From contig JAIFAC010000009.1 in the NCBI GenBank assembly GCA_026545765.1, positions 558,001-622,000 on the forward strand: a DNA stretch of 64,000 nt, written 5' to 3'. A program made the translations under genes and the position numbers. Below the pieces are notes generated by a model. It had not been told where the DNA came from and did no database searches. It was given only the letters and a program-made list of their open reading frames with translations. The first letter of the stretch is position 1. Each line of letters opens with the position of its first letter. The stretch is from Plantago major (lineage: Eukaryota; Streptophyta; Magnoliopsida; Lamiales; Plantaginaceae). Shown here piece after piece: positions 52,741 through 64,000 of the stretch.

Positions 52741-54247
52741 GATTTGCATCAGACTGATTGGTATATGGAACTCGAGTTGGTTCCACATCTTGGTTTGTTG
52801 CTGAGTGACTTTTTCTTTGTTTGAAGTTTTTGGCACTTTGGGACCTTCTAGAGACAATGTCTCGGTTGCCATCCCCTGGGACGTCTTTGTTGGTCGCAAC
52901 AGTAGAAAGACTCTTCTTTGCGGAGAGTTGGGGAACCTGCTTGTTTGCAGGATTTTCTTCAGCAGTGACATGTGCTGGTAGCTCTGTAAATTCTTGAAAT
53001 GCATTCAACATATCGACAGCATCACTTAGATGGTCATGATGTTGAGTAAACGTGTCTTCCTTTATCAGATCTTCTTCCTTCGGAACCTCTTGATTGTTTT
53101 TCCCTCGTGTCTTTCTCAACAAAAGAGATGTTGGGGGTAAAGCAGAAGATGCTGGCTTCTTCTTCAGACAAGGCTTTGGAGTTTTTCGTACCCCGTGCTA
53201 AGGATGAGTTGACATTGATGTCTTCATCAGATTATGTCCTTTCAGAATCTTCTCTCTAAGCAGGTTCTTCCATTTTCTTAGCAGCCTTTTTCTTACTGGA
53301 GATTCTTGGCTTCTTAGGAGTTGGACCTTCATAAACTTCGAGTGCCTTTCTTTTACTAGCCACAGCCTTGTGCTTGTTTATCAGATCAACTTTGGCAATT
53401 GGTGTCTGATCTCTGAGTATTATCCCTGATTTCTCAAGGAGATAGCAGATTTGCAAACCGAAGGCCACTGACTTTGTAGGTTCTGCTTTTCCACCTATAA
53501 TCTGAGGAGAGAATTCCTTCATCTTGCTAATGAGCCTTAGGAAAGCGTATTTCCCCCAATTGAAATCCTCTGGCTGCTCGCTCAGGGTGCTCAGGAAAGC
53601 CAACATTCTCCAACGTTCCAAGCTTACTTGGTCTACTCCTCCAACATTCCAGTTAAAACATCTGTGAAGGATTAATGCAATTGTATCCCAAGGTTCTGCC
53701 AGATGTTTTATTTTGACATCGTGATTATTGAAGTAATCAGGAGCTATTATATCATCTGCATTGATATTCTCCAAGTAAAAATGCTTCAGAAGTTTGGAAG
53801 GAGGTCTCAGGGATGAATTCAGTGCCATTTGTGGGAAGGCAAAAGAATTCACAAAAAGATTTAAGGTTCAGTTTAACCACTTTTTCTTGAACCTTAGATT
53901 CTATAGACACATTTTCTGTGTCTTCATCGATTATCTTCGAGTTGTTATAAAATTCTAGTATATCTATGAATGAGGCACAAGAAGGTTGTGCAGAGCAGAA
54001 TTCTTTAATCCCTACTTTTTCAAGTAGAGGTAGTCCTCGACTCACATCACGTGGATGTTTCGAACCATTAATCACATACTCGTCGACAAGTACTCCTCCC
54101 CATAGTACTTTCGAGTTTTCATTCCCATCTTGAAATCAAAATCACCAGTGACTCTTGGATTTTTTATTTCAATTTGCTTTTCAGTTTTCAGCAGTAACAG
54201 ATGTGGTTTCTTGAGTCTTCTGAGTAGAAGCACATTTGGGTGCCATC
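52741..54247 (-). pseudogene. N-terminal exon of the extra ORF of I
   Basis: Start MAPKCASTQK (ATG about 54245-54247), as MAPKNSS in F. Then, across several frames: FIDILEFYNNSKIIDEDTEN, KVVKLNLKSFCEFFCLPTNG, HLAEPWDTIALILHRCFNWN, VDQVSLERWRMLAFLSTLSE, FNWGKYAFLRLISKMKEFSP, AFGLQICYLLEKSGIILRDQ, basic KKPRISSKKKAAKK and an N/Q-rich tail. Frames shift at about 53800-53850 and near 53250. It resembles the Athila ORF3 in order: EFY, beta strand, FC.LP or LLGAR, a helical H-rich part, NWG or NIG. Function unknown. Confidence 0.7.
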
Positions 54248-54369
54248 TCTCTTTTATAATAGTACCCGTCTCAGAAATTACTCTCGTTTTCTTTTTGCAT
54301 TTCTTTTCAGAAACCTTTATTCCCCTTTTATTGGTTCAATGGGTTCCTGTCTCAAAGACCAATATTTGC

Positions 54370-55206
<837 letters not shown>

Positions 55207-56673
55207 ATGGGTTTAAATACTTAGCAGGATAAAGAGAACGATAAGTAAATTGCTGGAAGTAAATAACACATCTTTTTATAGTGGTATCTGAAGGTGGCGT
55301 AATCCTTCAACTAATCCACTTCGGCCTTTCACAAACCTAGAATCCACTAAGACATGTAATTGAGTTCACCTTACAAATATCTTCTCTCGATTCCTAAATA
55401 CACTAGGTTCCTAACCAAGTGTTCCCCCTGAGTTATTACCCGGCTCCCAGCCAAGTACTTCCTATACTCAGAAACCTTTGAGTTGTTCCTTAGTTTTCCA
55501 AACTAAGTACTTCCTATGCTCAGTAACCTTGGAGTTATTCCTTAGTTTTCTAAACTAAGTACTACCTGTACTCCACGCCATGTATGGTGTTGGTTAAGAA
55601 GAGTTTCTCAGATTGGTTGATTAATAACTTCTACAGTTATGTAATACTACCATCTTGAACAAGAGTCACTTAACACACTTCACAATGTGTGGTGATATGT
55701 TCTTTACTGACCCAAGTCTATGATAAATGGGCTAGAGAATGAATCTCATATACTTGATCTTTTGATTCAACTCCTTCACAGATAGCAATGCTTGTTAAGG
55801 ATCAGGACACTTAGAACTTTCGTGCTACTTAGAATTCAAGAGCTTAGTCGCAACTGTAAGCTAGAGATTAAGTAGGCTGAAGGCTTGTATGCTTGAGAGA
55901 AAGATACTACTAGTTGTATTATCAGAGAAGCTTGGTATTTTCAGTGAGTTCAGTGTGTGTTTCAATCATTCTAAGTGTTGATATTTATAGTTGAAAATCA
56001 TGCCGTTTGAATAGTATCCGTTAGGCTCAATGAAATTCAAACTATTGATATATGTAAATAGTACTGCAGAAGAAGTTGTCTCTTTTCAGATATTTCCTCT
56101 TTTGTTCAGATGTCTCTGTCTGCGCATTAAATGCATTGTACTATTTTTGTCCTGCAGTGCCAACGGAACTATGCACGCTTTCTGAAGCATTACATGTCTT
56201 TTTCAAGAAACTCTCACATCTCCAGATACTTTATCAAAACATTATTTCCAGGCAACAAAGTTTTGTCCAAGGTATCTGTGTGTAGGTATCTGTGGACACC
56301 TTTCCTCACTCAGAAACCTTGTGTTCTCAGATATCTTTTGTGAAACTTGTTTATTGAAAAATACTTGTTTCTTCAAGATATCTGGACATAGGTATCTGAT
56401 GAAACAAATTTACTTCGTCTTCAGCAAACTCGTGCAGTCTTCAAATCCTCAAAATTGTTGAACTTTTTTGCCGGATGCCTTCTTCTTGGTCTTCTTAAAT
56501 GATATAAAAATTACATTCAGAGACCTAACATCCTATACAAGATTTGCTAGACTAACATACTTAGTGATCTTCCTCTTTTACACTGTTCAAGTGAACCAAG
56601 AGTACTAACCACCTTTCTGAGCTTCGATAAGTCATTAAATTGCTGATCAAAATCAAAATAGATAATCCTAACA
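55207..56673 (-). mobile_element. 3' LTR of element H
   Basis: Starts TGTTAGGATTATC at 56673. Its end lacks about 160 bases compared with the 5' LTR (63376-), replaced by (AT)n. TATA box at 55980-55990. Confidence 0.9.
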
Positions 56674-57062
56674 AATTTCCCCCTTTTTGATCAGTCAACA
56701 ATGACTATCTTTTAAACCTATTACAACTTGGAAGAGGGAACAATCCAACACTTAATCATTTCTTATGATCTTTTCAATTCATTTAATTAAGTGCAGAAAG
56801 TAAACATCAACCAAATCACAAGGTGTGATCTTTGCTAACAAGTTATCTTTTTATAGATTTATATCTGAGAGTAGGTTCATCAGATATGTTACAAAGAAAG
56901 TTCACATATAACTTTTTCAAATGATAAAGTAGGTTACAAAACAATCAGCAAGATACAAAATTACATAGTAAACTAGGACAACAGGAGTAACCAAGCTCCA
57001 AGTAGACATCCTAATAAACTAGTCTTCAAAATCTTCAATTCTTCAATCAGCAGATCTATGGA
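56674..57062 (-). other. PPT and 3' UTR of H
   Basis: PPT AAAAAGGGGGAAATT at 56674-56690 on the - strand; the rest is non-coding and like 18038-18414. Confidence 0.75.
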
Positions 57063-58310
57063 TCAATTAGCAAATTCCCAGTCCCCAAACCTTTTGATAT
57101 CATCTGAGTAGTCATAGAGCAGGGTCTTGACTATCATCTCAGTGTTTCTGGCAAATCCACAGACTTCCTTGTAGATTTTGGTGGGATTCTTTTTGGAAAA
57201 GTGTTTGACCCACATATATTTTCTCCATTTCGAGGCATGCTCAATTCTGATATCTGATAGCTTGAAGTATTCATATATAATCCTCAGATATCTTATGTCA
57301 CCCATGTATTGCTCTTGAGTCATGTAAAAAGACTCATAGGGTTCCACAACAAGTCTTGCTCTTGTGCTTATTCCAGTGATGTTGGGAATTCTGTGCACAT
57401 CATCTGGCTTTCCATAAGGACATTCATCAAAGAGGTCCTTCTTCATGGCTTCTATTCTTTTGATAACTTTCAAATCCAACCAATTTTTGATATGATTGGT
57501 GTTGATCAAGATACGCTTGTCTTTTCTCCATGCCATGAGCTGTTGATGGATGGGTACTGGAAATCACTTTTCATTTACAAGCAAGTGCTTGAGTTCCAAT
57601 ATCCAATAGCCATTTTTTTGTTGTATGCATCTATAGGAGGAATGTTCATCAGTCTTCACATACTCAATTCTGGCATCCTTTGGCCTGAGTGGAAGTTGTA
57701 GTTTTCTTTGTTCAGCTCTTAGCCTGTTCCTCCTTTGTCTTGAATTCTCCCTTGGGGGATTGCTTGAAGAACCACCCTGGATAGACTTGGTATTTCTAGA
57801 GGGTGTTTTAGCTGCTATTGGCTTTACCGCTAAGGGCTCAGTTAGGCTATCAACCCTTCTTCTCTTTCTGTGAAGAGGAGTTTCATCTTTATCCTCATCT
57901 TCATCATCATCTTCCAGATTTCTTTTGCTGGGTGATTTAGAGCCTTCCTCATTGCCCTGGGATTTGATTTAGCCTTCTTCTTCTTCTTCGGAAGACTCTT
58001 CAATCCCTTTTACCTATCTTCTCCTTGGGGACTTGGTTACCTTTGGAGGTCTCTGTGATCTGGCCCTTGTTATCATTCCTTATTCAGGAATCTGCTGAGT
58101 TGTTGCTACTATCTGAGTAGCATCTTGACTGAAGGAGGGCTCATTTAGTCGGAGAGGTGGTTGTTCAGATTTTGTTTTGTTTCCTCTTCCTCTTCCTCTC
58201 TGAGCACCTTGAGATCCTTCCCCCTTAGTCATTGTTGACTGACTAAGAATCACAAAAGATTCTGAAAGGGAGTCAAAGTTGCTTTGCATATAGTTGTAAG
58301 CAGCAACCAA
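57063..58310 (-). pseudogene. C-terminal part of the extra ORF of H, broken
   Basis: 57063-57536 keeps MAWRKDKRILINTNHIKNWL, LDLKVIKRIEAMKKDLFDEC, GKPDDVHRIPNITGIS, IRIEHASKWRKYMWVKHFSK and ARNTEMIVKTLLYDYSDDIK, very close to F. Upstream stops (near 57560, 57968, 58012 and 58080) break the low-complexity half; 58080-58310 has a Gly/Arg run (GSQGAQRGRGRGNKTKSEQP) absent from F at this length. Function unknown. Confidence 0.7.
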
Positions 58311-58535
58311 CTTTTCCAGATCAGCCTTGAGCTTCTAATTTTATTTGATAAGTCCATTGTCCTTATCAATGAGCTCTGCTAGTGAACCTTGAATAGCATC
58401 TGCTTTTCCAGCAGTATAGCTAGCCTCTTCAAAAGCTTTTGCAACAAAGTTTTGGTCATCATCCCTAACCATGCCTATGTCTTTCTGAGCAATGACTAGA
58501 CTGGTTGTTTTCTGAGTGATGAGCTCAGTGAATTT
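58311..58535 (-). pseudogene. Middle piece of the extra ORF of H
   Basis: Aligns with 19700-19905 of F (AQKDIGMVRDDDQNF-like reading, then TAG near 58336). Ends where a foreign LTR piece begins. Confidence 0.5.
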
Positions 58536-59040
58536 TGATGTGTCAAATCAAAGTTCTAAATTTGTTTTAAGCTAAGAGTTAATCGTCAACACTACGAAAC
58601 CTGTAGTGTAGTGGAGTTAACCCCGAGGTCGGTCTGGATGGACTTAACTAGGCTGAGTCTTATTTACGAATAAAATCAACAGTATGAAAAGAAGTAAAAG
58701 TTGGTTTGCCTCGGCGGCGAGATGATAGACTAAAGCGAATAACTACTTGCAACAACTAGAAACCGATTTGATAGTAATGAGATTGAAATATGAATGGGGA
58801 AAATTATGGAGTGGTAACGTCAACAAGCTAGCTAGCAGGATATATGTGATTCACGGGATTGATTACGCAAGTTGTCATAGACTTGAGTTCAAAAACGAAT
58901 AGCACTAGTGGAGGCATCAATTCCACTAGGGTACAATCAATCTAGCTAATCCTACTATTACTGTTTGCAACTAACTGTTAAATTGAAGCAAGATGAAAAA
59001 CATTTGGGTGTATTGATTTCATGCTTAATCTTTGGAGCTT
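58536..59040 (-). mobile_element. Fragment of an unidentified LTR, probably gypsy, in element H
   Basis: Absent from F at the same place. Left end TGATGTGTCAAATC resembles the reversed E-family LTR end (TGATGCGCTCAGAA), and GAGGTCGGTCTGGATGG recalls the GGGTCGTTCTCCCGAGG part of LTR A. The other end is missing, so probably the 3' end of a reversed Athila/Tat-type LTR. No target duplication found. Confidence 0.45.
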
Positions 59041-59404
59041 TTCTTTGGATTCAGCTATCTTTTCATCCAGTTGAAGATTTAGCTGTTGTTCTTCCGCCAA
59101 CAATTGTCTGAGTTGAGCAACTCTGGCTTGTGCATCCAATATCTTTTGCATACTTTGTTTGACTCATGAATATTCCATCATTGAGTTGCTTGACTTGCAA
59201 TCCGAGGAAGTAGTTCAATTCTCCCATCATGCTCATCTCAAATTTACTTTTCATGAGCTCAGCAAAGTCTTCACAAAGTTGGTTGTCTTTAGATCCAAAT
59301 ATAATGTCATCAACATATACTTGAACTAAAAGTTGTTTCCCTTCATGGTTCAAAGTAAAGAGTGTTTTATCAACATCTCCTTTCTTGAAGCCACTTTTCA
59401 GCAA
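59041..59404 (-). pseudogene. Chimeric piece: RT palm joined to extra-ORF coiled coil (H)
   Basis: The open frame 59404-59063 reads [40 protein letters not shown], the RT catalytic box, then [20 protein letters not shown], and at about 59143 passes into the coiled-coil part of the extra ORF in a wrong frame. F needs 4.7 kb between these points. A deletion has fused the two. Confidence 0.85.
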
Positions 59405-59898
59405 GTATTTGGCTAAAGTATCATACCATGCTCTTGGAGCCTATTTCAGTCAATACAGAGCTTTCTGAAGCTTATAAACTATTCTACTTTCTGTGGAAAC
59501 TTCAAAGCCTGGTGGTTGTTCGACATAGACTTCCTCAGCAAGTTCACCATTTAGAAATGCACTTTTGACCTCCATTTGATAACCAACCTTGCTTTGTTTC
59601 TAGTTATTTCACCAGACTCATTAATTTTGTTCCTGAAAACCCACTTGGTTCCAATTACAGATATTCCATCAACAAATGGAACCAGTTTCCAGACTTTGTT
59701 TCTCTCAAATTGATCCAACTCTTCTTGCATGGCAGAGATCCAATCTTGATCATTCAGTGCTACTTCTATAGTTTTTGGGTCAATGTTTGAGATGAAACAT
59801 CCATAGAGAGAGACTGCATTTCCAGCAATTGCTCTCCTAGTTCCAACCCTTGGTCTAAAGAACCAATCACATCCTTGGCAGGATGATTTCTTATCCAT
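59405..59898 (-). pseudogene. RT N-terminal part of H
   Basis: FGCF-type linker [60 protein letters not shown], then at about 59581 a jump to [20 protein letters not shown]. About 40 codons (the part with the usual GFTQ..G.DF..T.APV) are missing. Trp is present where F has a stop. Confidence 0.85.
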
Positions 59899-60998
59899 TT
59901 TATAATGGTTTTTGAACTAGTAGTATCAATATCATTTTGATCTGAATGTGAATCATTATGATCTTGACAAGATACTTGTTCAGTATCTGAGATATCTGTC
60001 ACACGGTAAATGCCATAGATATCTGACACTTTTTCAGTGTTAGAGATATCTGGGATTAGATTTTCAACAATCTCATTCTCAGAAACCTCTTCTTGATGAA
60101 GATTCTCAGTAACCTGTTCCATTTTTGGAATTCTTATAGGAAATTCTTCATCATGTATTAGAGTCATCTGGTTGTTACTAAGCAATGGTTGCTTTTCATC
60201 GTCAGAGTCATCTTCTAAGTGAATGATAGAATTATTTCGTTTTGAGGATTCTTCTTCAGAATCTTTAATCATTAGCTCTTTGAACCTATCTGAGAGTTCT
60301 TCATTTAAGGGTACTTTCTTGTTTCCTTCATAGAAAACTACATGAACAGATTCTTCAATCTTTTGCGTTCTTTTGTTGTAGATTATGTAGGCTTTGCTAT
60401 TCAAAGAATAACCAAGAAATACTCCTTCATCTGCCTTTGGTTGAAATGTTCTCAAGTATTCTTTTCCATTGTTAAGAACAAAACATATGCAACCAGACAC
60501 CCTTAGATGTTTGATACTAGGGGGTCTACCAATCAAAAGTTCATAAGGAGTTTTGTCATGGTGTTTGTTCATCAAACATCTATTTTGAGTGTAGCAGGCT
60601 GTGTTAACAGCTTCAACCTAATAGATTTCACATATTTCAGTGTCAGCAAGCATTGTTCTTGCTTCTTCTTTTAGGCTCCTATTCTTCCTTTCAGCAACAC
60701 CATTTTGTTGTGGTGTCCTTACTGAAGATAGTTGATGTTGTATACCTTTGCAGGTACAAAGCTCTTTTATGTACTGGTTCACAAACTTAGTACCATGGTC
60801 TGTTCTGATAACAGATACCTTGTCATTTCTCATGACTTCAAGCTTATTCAGCAAGTTGGGTATCTCAATCCTTGCATAAGTTTTTTGTTTAAGAAAAAAA
60901 ACCCAAGTGAATCTTGAGTAATCATCAACAACAAACAGACCATACTTCTTTCCTGCATAGCTAGTTATAGAGGATTCAAAATGATCCATATGTAACAT
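59766..60998 (-). pseudogene. Integrase of H, broken
   Basis: 60998-60618: DHFESSITSYAGKKYGLFVV, DYSRFTWVFFLKQKTYARIE, IRTDHGTKFVNQY, SVRTPQQNGVAERKNRSLKE; catalytic D-D-E present except that the first motif is at the frame edge (MDHFES). A stop at about 60617 falls where a Trp is expected. 60575-59766: HDKTPYELLIGRPPSIKHLR, YLRTFQPKADEGVFLGYSLN, EESVHVVFYEGNKKVPLNEE. A frameshift at about 59860 leads into the next frame. Dead. Confidence 0.85.
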
Positions 60999-61833
60999 TT
61001 GCAGTGCCTTTCACTAGAGTGTCTAGTTTTAGACTTGAAAGATATTTTCGATTGTTTCCGCATTTGGAAGGCTGAGCATACACCATCTTTTCTATATGCC
61101 ATTTTGGGTAAACCAACCACCAATTCTTTCTTGGCTAGCTTGTTCAGAGTTTTGAAGTTCAAGTGACTCATTCTTTTATGCCATAGCCAATTTTCTTCAT
61201 GGTGGCCAGATTGACTCACCATGAGACATTCTTCAGTTGTGGCAAATGCCCAGTCAGGAACATAAAGACTTCCTTTCCGCCTAGCAACCAAGACTGTCTG
61301 CTTTGACTCATTGTCAATTAATTTGCATAGTTTTGACTTGATCTTTACAGTGTACCCTTTGTCTACCAATTGTCTCATTCTTAGGAGATTATATTTCAAT
61401 CCCTCTACATGTAGTACTTCAGAGATTGTAAGAGCTCCAAGCTTCAGATTGCCAAAACCTATGGTTGGATTTTCATCTCCTCCAGCAACTCTAATAATTG
61501 GTCCTTTATCACATTTTTTGTAGTTAACCAGATTTGCTTTGTCTCCTGTCATGTGCTTCCCACATCCACTATCAAAATGCCACTTCGGGTTCTTCCTCAG
61601 AGTGTTCTGCACACAAAACAGGAAACATGGAGTTAGGCTCTCATTCCAACAATGGAACCTTCTGGACTCAAGAATCTCCCTGTAGGAATCCATTTCTGAA
61701 TGAACTTCCTTGGGGCATTCTTTTGTCTCGTTGGTACATAAAGAGGAATTTTAGGTAAATGACTAGTGTCATTTTCATTTAAAGCTATTTTCCTTCTTGG
61801 TGTGTTCCTTGGTGCTCCTCGTGGTGCTTTCAT
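60965..61833 (-). pseudogene. Protease and GAG-pre-integrase of H
   Basis: GAPRNTPRRKIALNENDTSH, KFIQKWIPTGRFLSPEGS, then after a shift WHFDSGCGKHMTGDKANLVN (protease D-S-G), GLKYNLLRMRQLVDKGYTVK, KQTVLVARRKGSLYVPDWAF and LWHKRMSHLNFKTLNKLAKK. A frameshift near 60990 separates it from the integrase core. The junction GAPRG/APRNT at about 61812 is the empty site of the CACTA insertion in F. Confidence 0.85.
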
Positions 61834-62465
61834 ATACCTGTCAGATTGCTGAGTCTGCTTTTCAGCGAACTTAGCTTTTTTTGCCAGATTTCTTCTAGCC
61901 CTGGTATTCAGATTGCTTGTGGGTTGTTCTTTCTTTCACTTTTGATGATTGCTTTAAGCAATCCTAGCTTTTTTCCATCGTTCTTGCTCTTGTTTATACT
62001 CACGAGCAAGTTGTTTCCCTATGTCTTTATAGCCAATGCCATTTCGAGCACCTGGTGCGATCTGAGTTCTCTTCTCAACAGCTTTGCTAGTCTCTGGAAC
62101 GTCTTTCTTTCCAGAAAATGTGATGTTGGAAAATTTGCCTGCACCCACAATTTTTCCTTTCTGAGAGACATAGCACTGTGGGTGATTACACTTTTCAGTG
62201 TTATGTTTCTTTACAGAAACATTCCCAACAGTTTTATTTTGGACTTGTTTTTCCCACAAAGGTTTGGTCGCAAAGCCTTTCCTTTGTCAACATCCTTAGC
62301 TTTCTGACCAATGCTATAGGTTGTTTGGGAACAGTCTTGCTGAGCACTAACAAATGTTATTCTTGCATCACTCTTATTCAGAGTGGTAGAATTATTTCTT
62401 CTCTCAGTCTCCCGACTGACATATTTTCTCATTTGCTTCACAGCAAGAGCATCTTCCTCAGTCAT
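61834..62465 (-). pseudogene. Gag C-terminus of H, zinc knuckle deleted
   Basis: KQMRKYVSRETERR is followed directly by NNSTTLNKSDARITFVSAQQ; in F about 300 codons (basic helix, zinc knuckle, coiled coil) lie between these. Then GNVSVKKHNTEKCNHPQCYV, FSGKKDVPETSKAVEKRTQI, NGIGYKDIGKQLAREYKQEQ. Several frames. HPQCYV with CNH is a fragment of a second Cys/His cluster not seen in F. Confidence 0.75.
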
Positions 62466-63258
62466 TTATTTGGTATCCTTCTTTTTAGAAGTACCTTGTG
62501 TTACTAAAGCAACATTGTGAACTTTCTCAGCAATCATTTGTTCTCTCTGAGTAGTTTCATAGTTGACAGTAGCTAAGTGAGAAAAGAGTTCTACTGGAGT
62601 GATATTTGGCATTCCTTGGTTGAAATAAAAGTGCTGAGTATGTTCCCAGTTTTGATTCAAGCTTCTCACGATAGTCGTAACCTTTTCAGAGTTAGAGTAT
62701 CTCTCACTTTCACCAAGTGCAGCCATTTCACTCATCAGTGTTGTAAATCGGAAATCTAGTTCTTCAAGAGTCTCAGTGGGACCTTGTTTAACGTTTTGGA
62801 ATTTGAGCTTCAAAACATCGAACTTATTTTCCTTTGTTTTCTCAGTGCCGGGACAGATTTCTTCAATCAGTTGCCAGGCCACTTTCGCCGTTTTTGCACC
62901 CCACAGTTTACACTGTATGTGCTCTGGAGTGGAACGTATGATGATGTTACGAGCCTGACCGTACAGTCAATTCTCTTGGCATCTTCAAATGTCCAGAGCT
63001 CTCTAGGCTTTGGCTCATGAACAACTTGAGCAGTAGGTCTTCCACTGGTGACGCATCTGTCTGTGAGGAACCACCACTTGGTTCTCTGTCTCTACCATTA
63101 GAAACCTGTATGTCCTGCTTGAGTTGTTGAATGACTATGGGGCCATTCTTTATTACGTCGATAATTTCATCACTGATAGCTTCTAGGTGGAGCATCATGT
63201 TGTTCTTCCATTTCTCATAGTTCTCTGGCTTGAGAATTGGAGTGTCACTTAAAGACAT
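62466..63258 (-). pseudogene. Gag N-terminal part of H
   Basis: True ATG at 63256-63258 (MSLSDTPILKPENYEKWKNN). Frame 1 to 62947, then frame 2 from 62882: WQLIEEICPGTEKTKENKFD, TETLEELDFRFTTLMSEMAA, NSEKVTTIVRSLNQNWEHTQ, MPNITPVELFSHLATVNY. A stop at 62466 follows TSKKKDTK. Matches gag of F. Confidence 0.85.
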
Positions 63259-63360
63259 CCTGCAGCAAACAATCTTACAACCAAATCAAGTGAAGGTGAA
63301 AAGCAGTTAGTGGGCACTTATCTGGGATCTAGGTTCAGTGCAGAAGGCTTGGGAACCTCC

Positions 63361-63375
63361 TGCTCTGATACCACT
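63361..63375 (-). other. Primer binding site of H (initiator tRNA-Met type)
   Basis: TGGTATCAGAGCA on the - strand, two bases from the LTR. Confidence 0.92.
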
Positions 63376-64000
63376 TGTTGGTCCAGATAACGGCAAAGTA
63401 AAAGACTAGGAGGGGGGGGGATGAATAGTATTTTTCAAACTTTTATCGATAAACACAATTTCTCAGATATCTGATACTTAATTTCAGAGAGCGAAAGACT
63501 TTTCTATGATAAGTGCACGTGCTCAGCAATATATAATGTGTTTAAATACTTAGCGGGATAAAGAGAAAGATAAGTAAATTGCTGGCAGTAAATAACACGT
63601 CTTTTTATAGTGGTATCTGAAGGTGGCGTAATCTTTCAACCAATCCACTTTGGCCTTTCATAGACCTACAATCCACTAAGACAGATAATTGAGTTCACCT
63701 TACAAATATCTTCTCTCGATTCCTAAATACACTAGGTTTCCAACCAACTGTTCCCCCTGAGTTATTCCCCGGCTCCCAGCCAAGTACTTCCTATACTCAG
63801 AAACCTTTGAGCTATTCCTTAGTTTCCCAAACTAAGTACTTCCTATGCTCAGTAACCTTGGAGTTATTCCATAGTTTCCTAAACTAAGTACTTCCTGTAC
63901 TCCACGCCGTGTATGGTGTTGGTTAAGAAGAGTTTGTCAGATTGGAAGATTAATAACTTCTACAGTTATGTAATACTACCTTCTTGAACAAGAGTCACTT
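63376..64000 (-). mobile_element. 5' LTR of element H (partial)
   Basis: Ends CCAACA at 63376-63381 and runs off the window. Matches 55207-55690. Confidence 0.92.

Larger units (their letters stand above)
55207..64000 (-). mobile_element. Element H: SIRE-like copia element, internally deleted, 5' LTR leaves the window
   Basis: 3' LTR (truncated), PPT, extra ORF C-terminal part, a gypsy LTR fragment, then RT, integrase, protease, gag, PBS and 5' LTR on the - strand. Sequence is between F and I in similarity. Missing: zinc knuckle and coiled coil of gag, about 40 codons of RT, and everything from the RT connection to the extra ORF middle. Confidence 0.92.

Overview
The window is plant nuclear DNA made almost entirely of nested transposable elements. 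I see no host gene, rRNA or tRNA gene. Plant-type evidence: Ty1/copia and Ty3/gypsy LTR retrotransposons primed by initiator tRNA-Met and tRNA-Asp, a CACTA (En/Spm) DNA transposon with TNP2 and Transposase_24-type genes, long (AT)n tracts, and retrotransposons with an extra 3' ORF (SIRE-like copia, Athila-like gypsy). A large-genome flowering plant, probably a eudicot, fits best; the species cannot be told. Some gene starts are uncertain because many frames are broken.

Layout, left to right. 1-3564: decayed copia element J (+) with a 3' LTR. 3565-5306: 3' part of an Athila-like gypsy element, E1 (+), keeping the extra ORF3. 5307-6489: LTR A of the E family, reversed. 6626-16102: a second Athila-like element, E2 (+): 5' LTR B, PBS, a reversed solo LTR C (TSD ATTCC), gag, protease, partial RT, ORF3, 3' LTR D. 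In E2 the RT stops just before its catalytic DD box and joins directly to the ORF3 start; RNase H and integrase are absent. 16100-16380 and 45828-46021 are two halves of one AT/TGTACA satellite.

16381-45827: SIRE-like copia element F (-), with TSD GTACA. It carries two younger insertions: a 7.4-kb CACTA transposon (28012-35388, TSD ATT) between its gag and protease regions, and copia element G (38029-44409, TSD GTGGT, two 895-bp LTRs) inside its 5' LTR. 46022-55003: element I, a relative of F, with a 1.44-kb solo LTR (TSD TTCAA) inside its own LTR; its pol is cut off at an (AT)n tract. 55207-64000: element H, a third relative, with large internal deletions; its 5' LTR runs off the window.

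How the parts work together: each LTR element follows the plan LTR-PBS-gag-protease-integrase/RT/RNase H (order differing between copia and gypsy)-extra 3' ORF-PPT-LTR, and F, H and I supply empty-site controls for one another's insertions. Main unexplained signals: (i) E2 looks like a reverse-transcribed spliced RNA; (ii) the extra ORFs of the gypsy and copia elements look distantly related; (iii) the copia extra ORF contains four small phase-0 introns whose downstream exons all start with GCT; (iv) each LTR family carries its own scattered palindromic word; (v) a hairpin motif with compensatory changes is shared by the gypsy 3' UTR and a CACTA intron; (vi) LTRs B and C form a 1.2-kb inverted repeat around the PBS.
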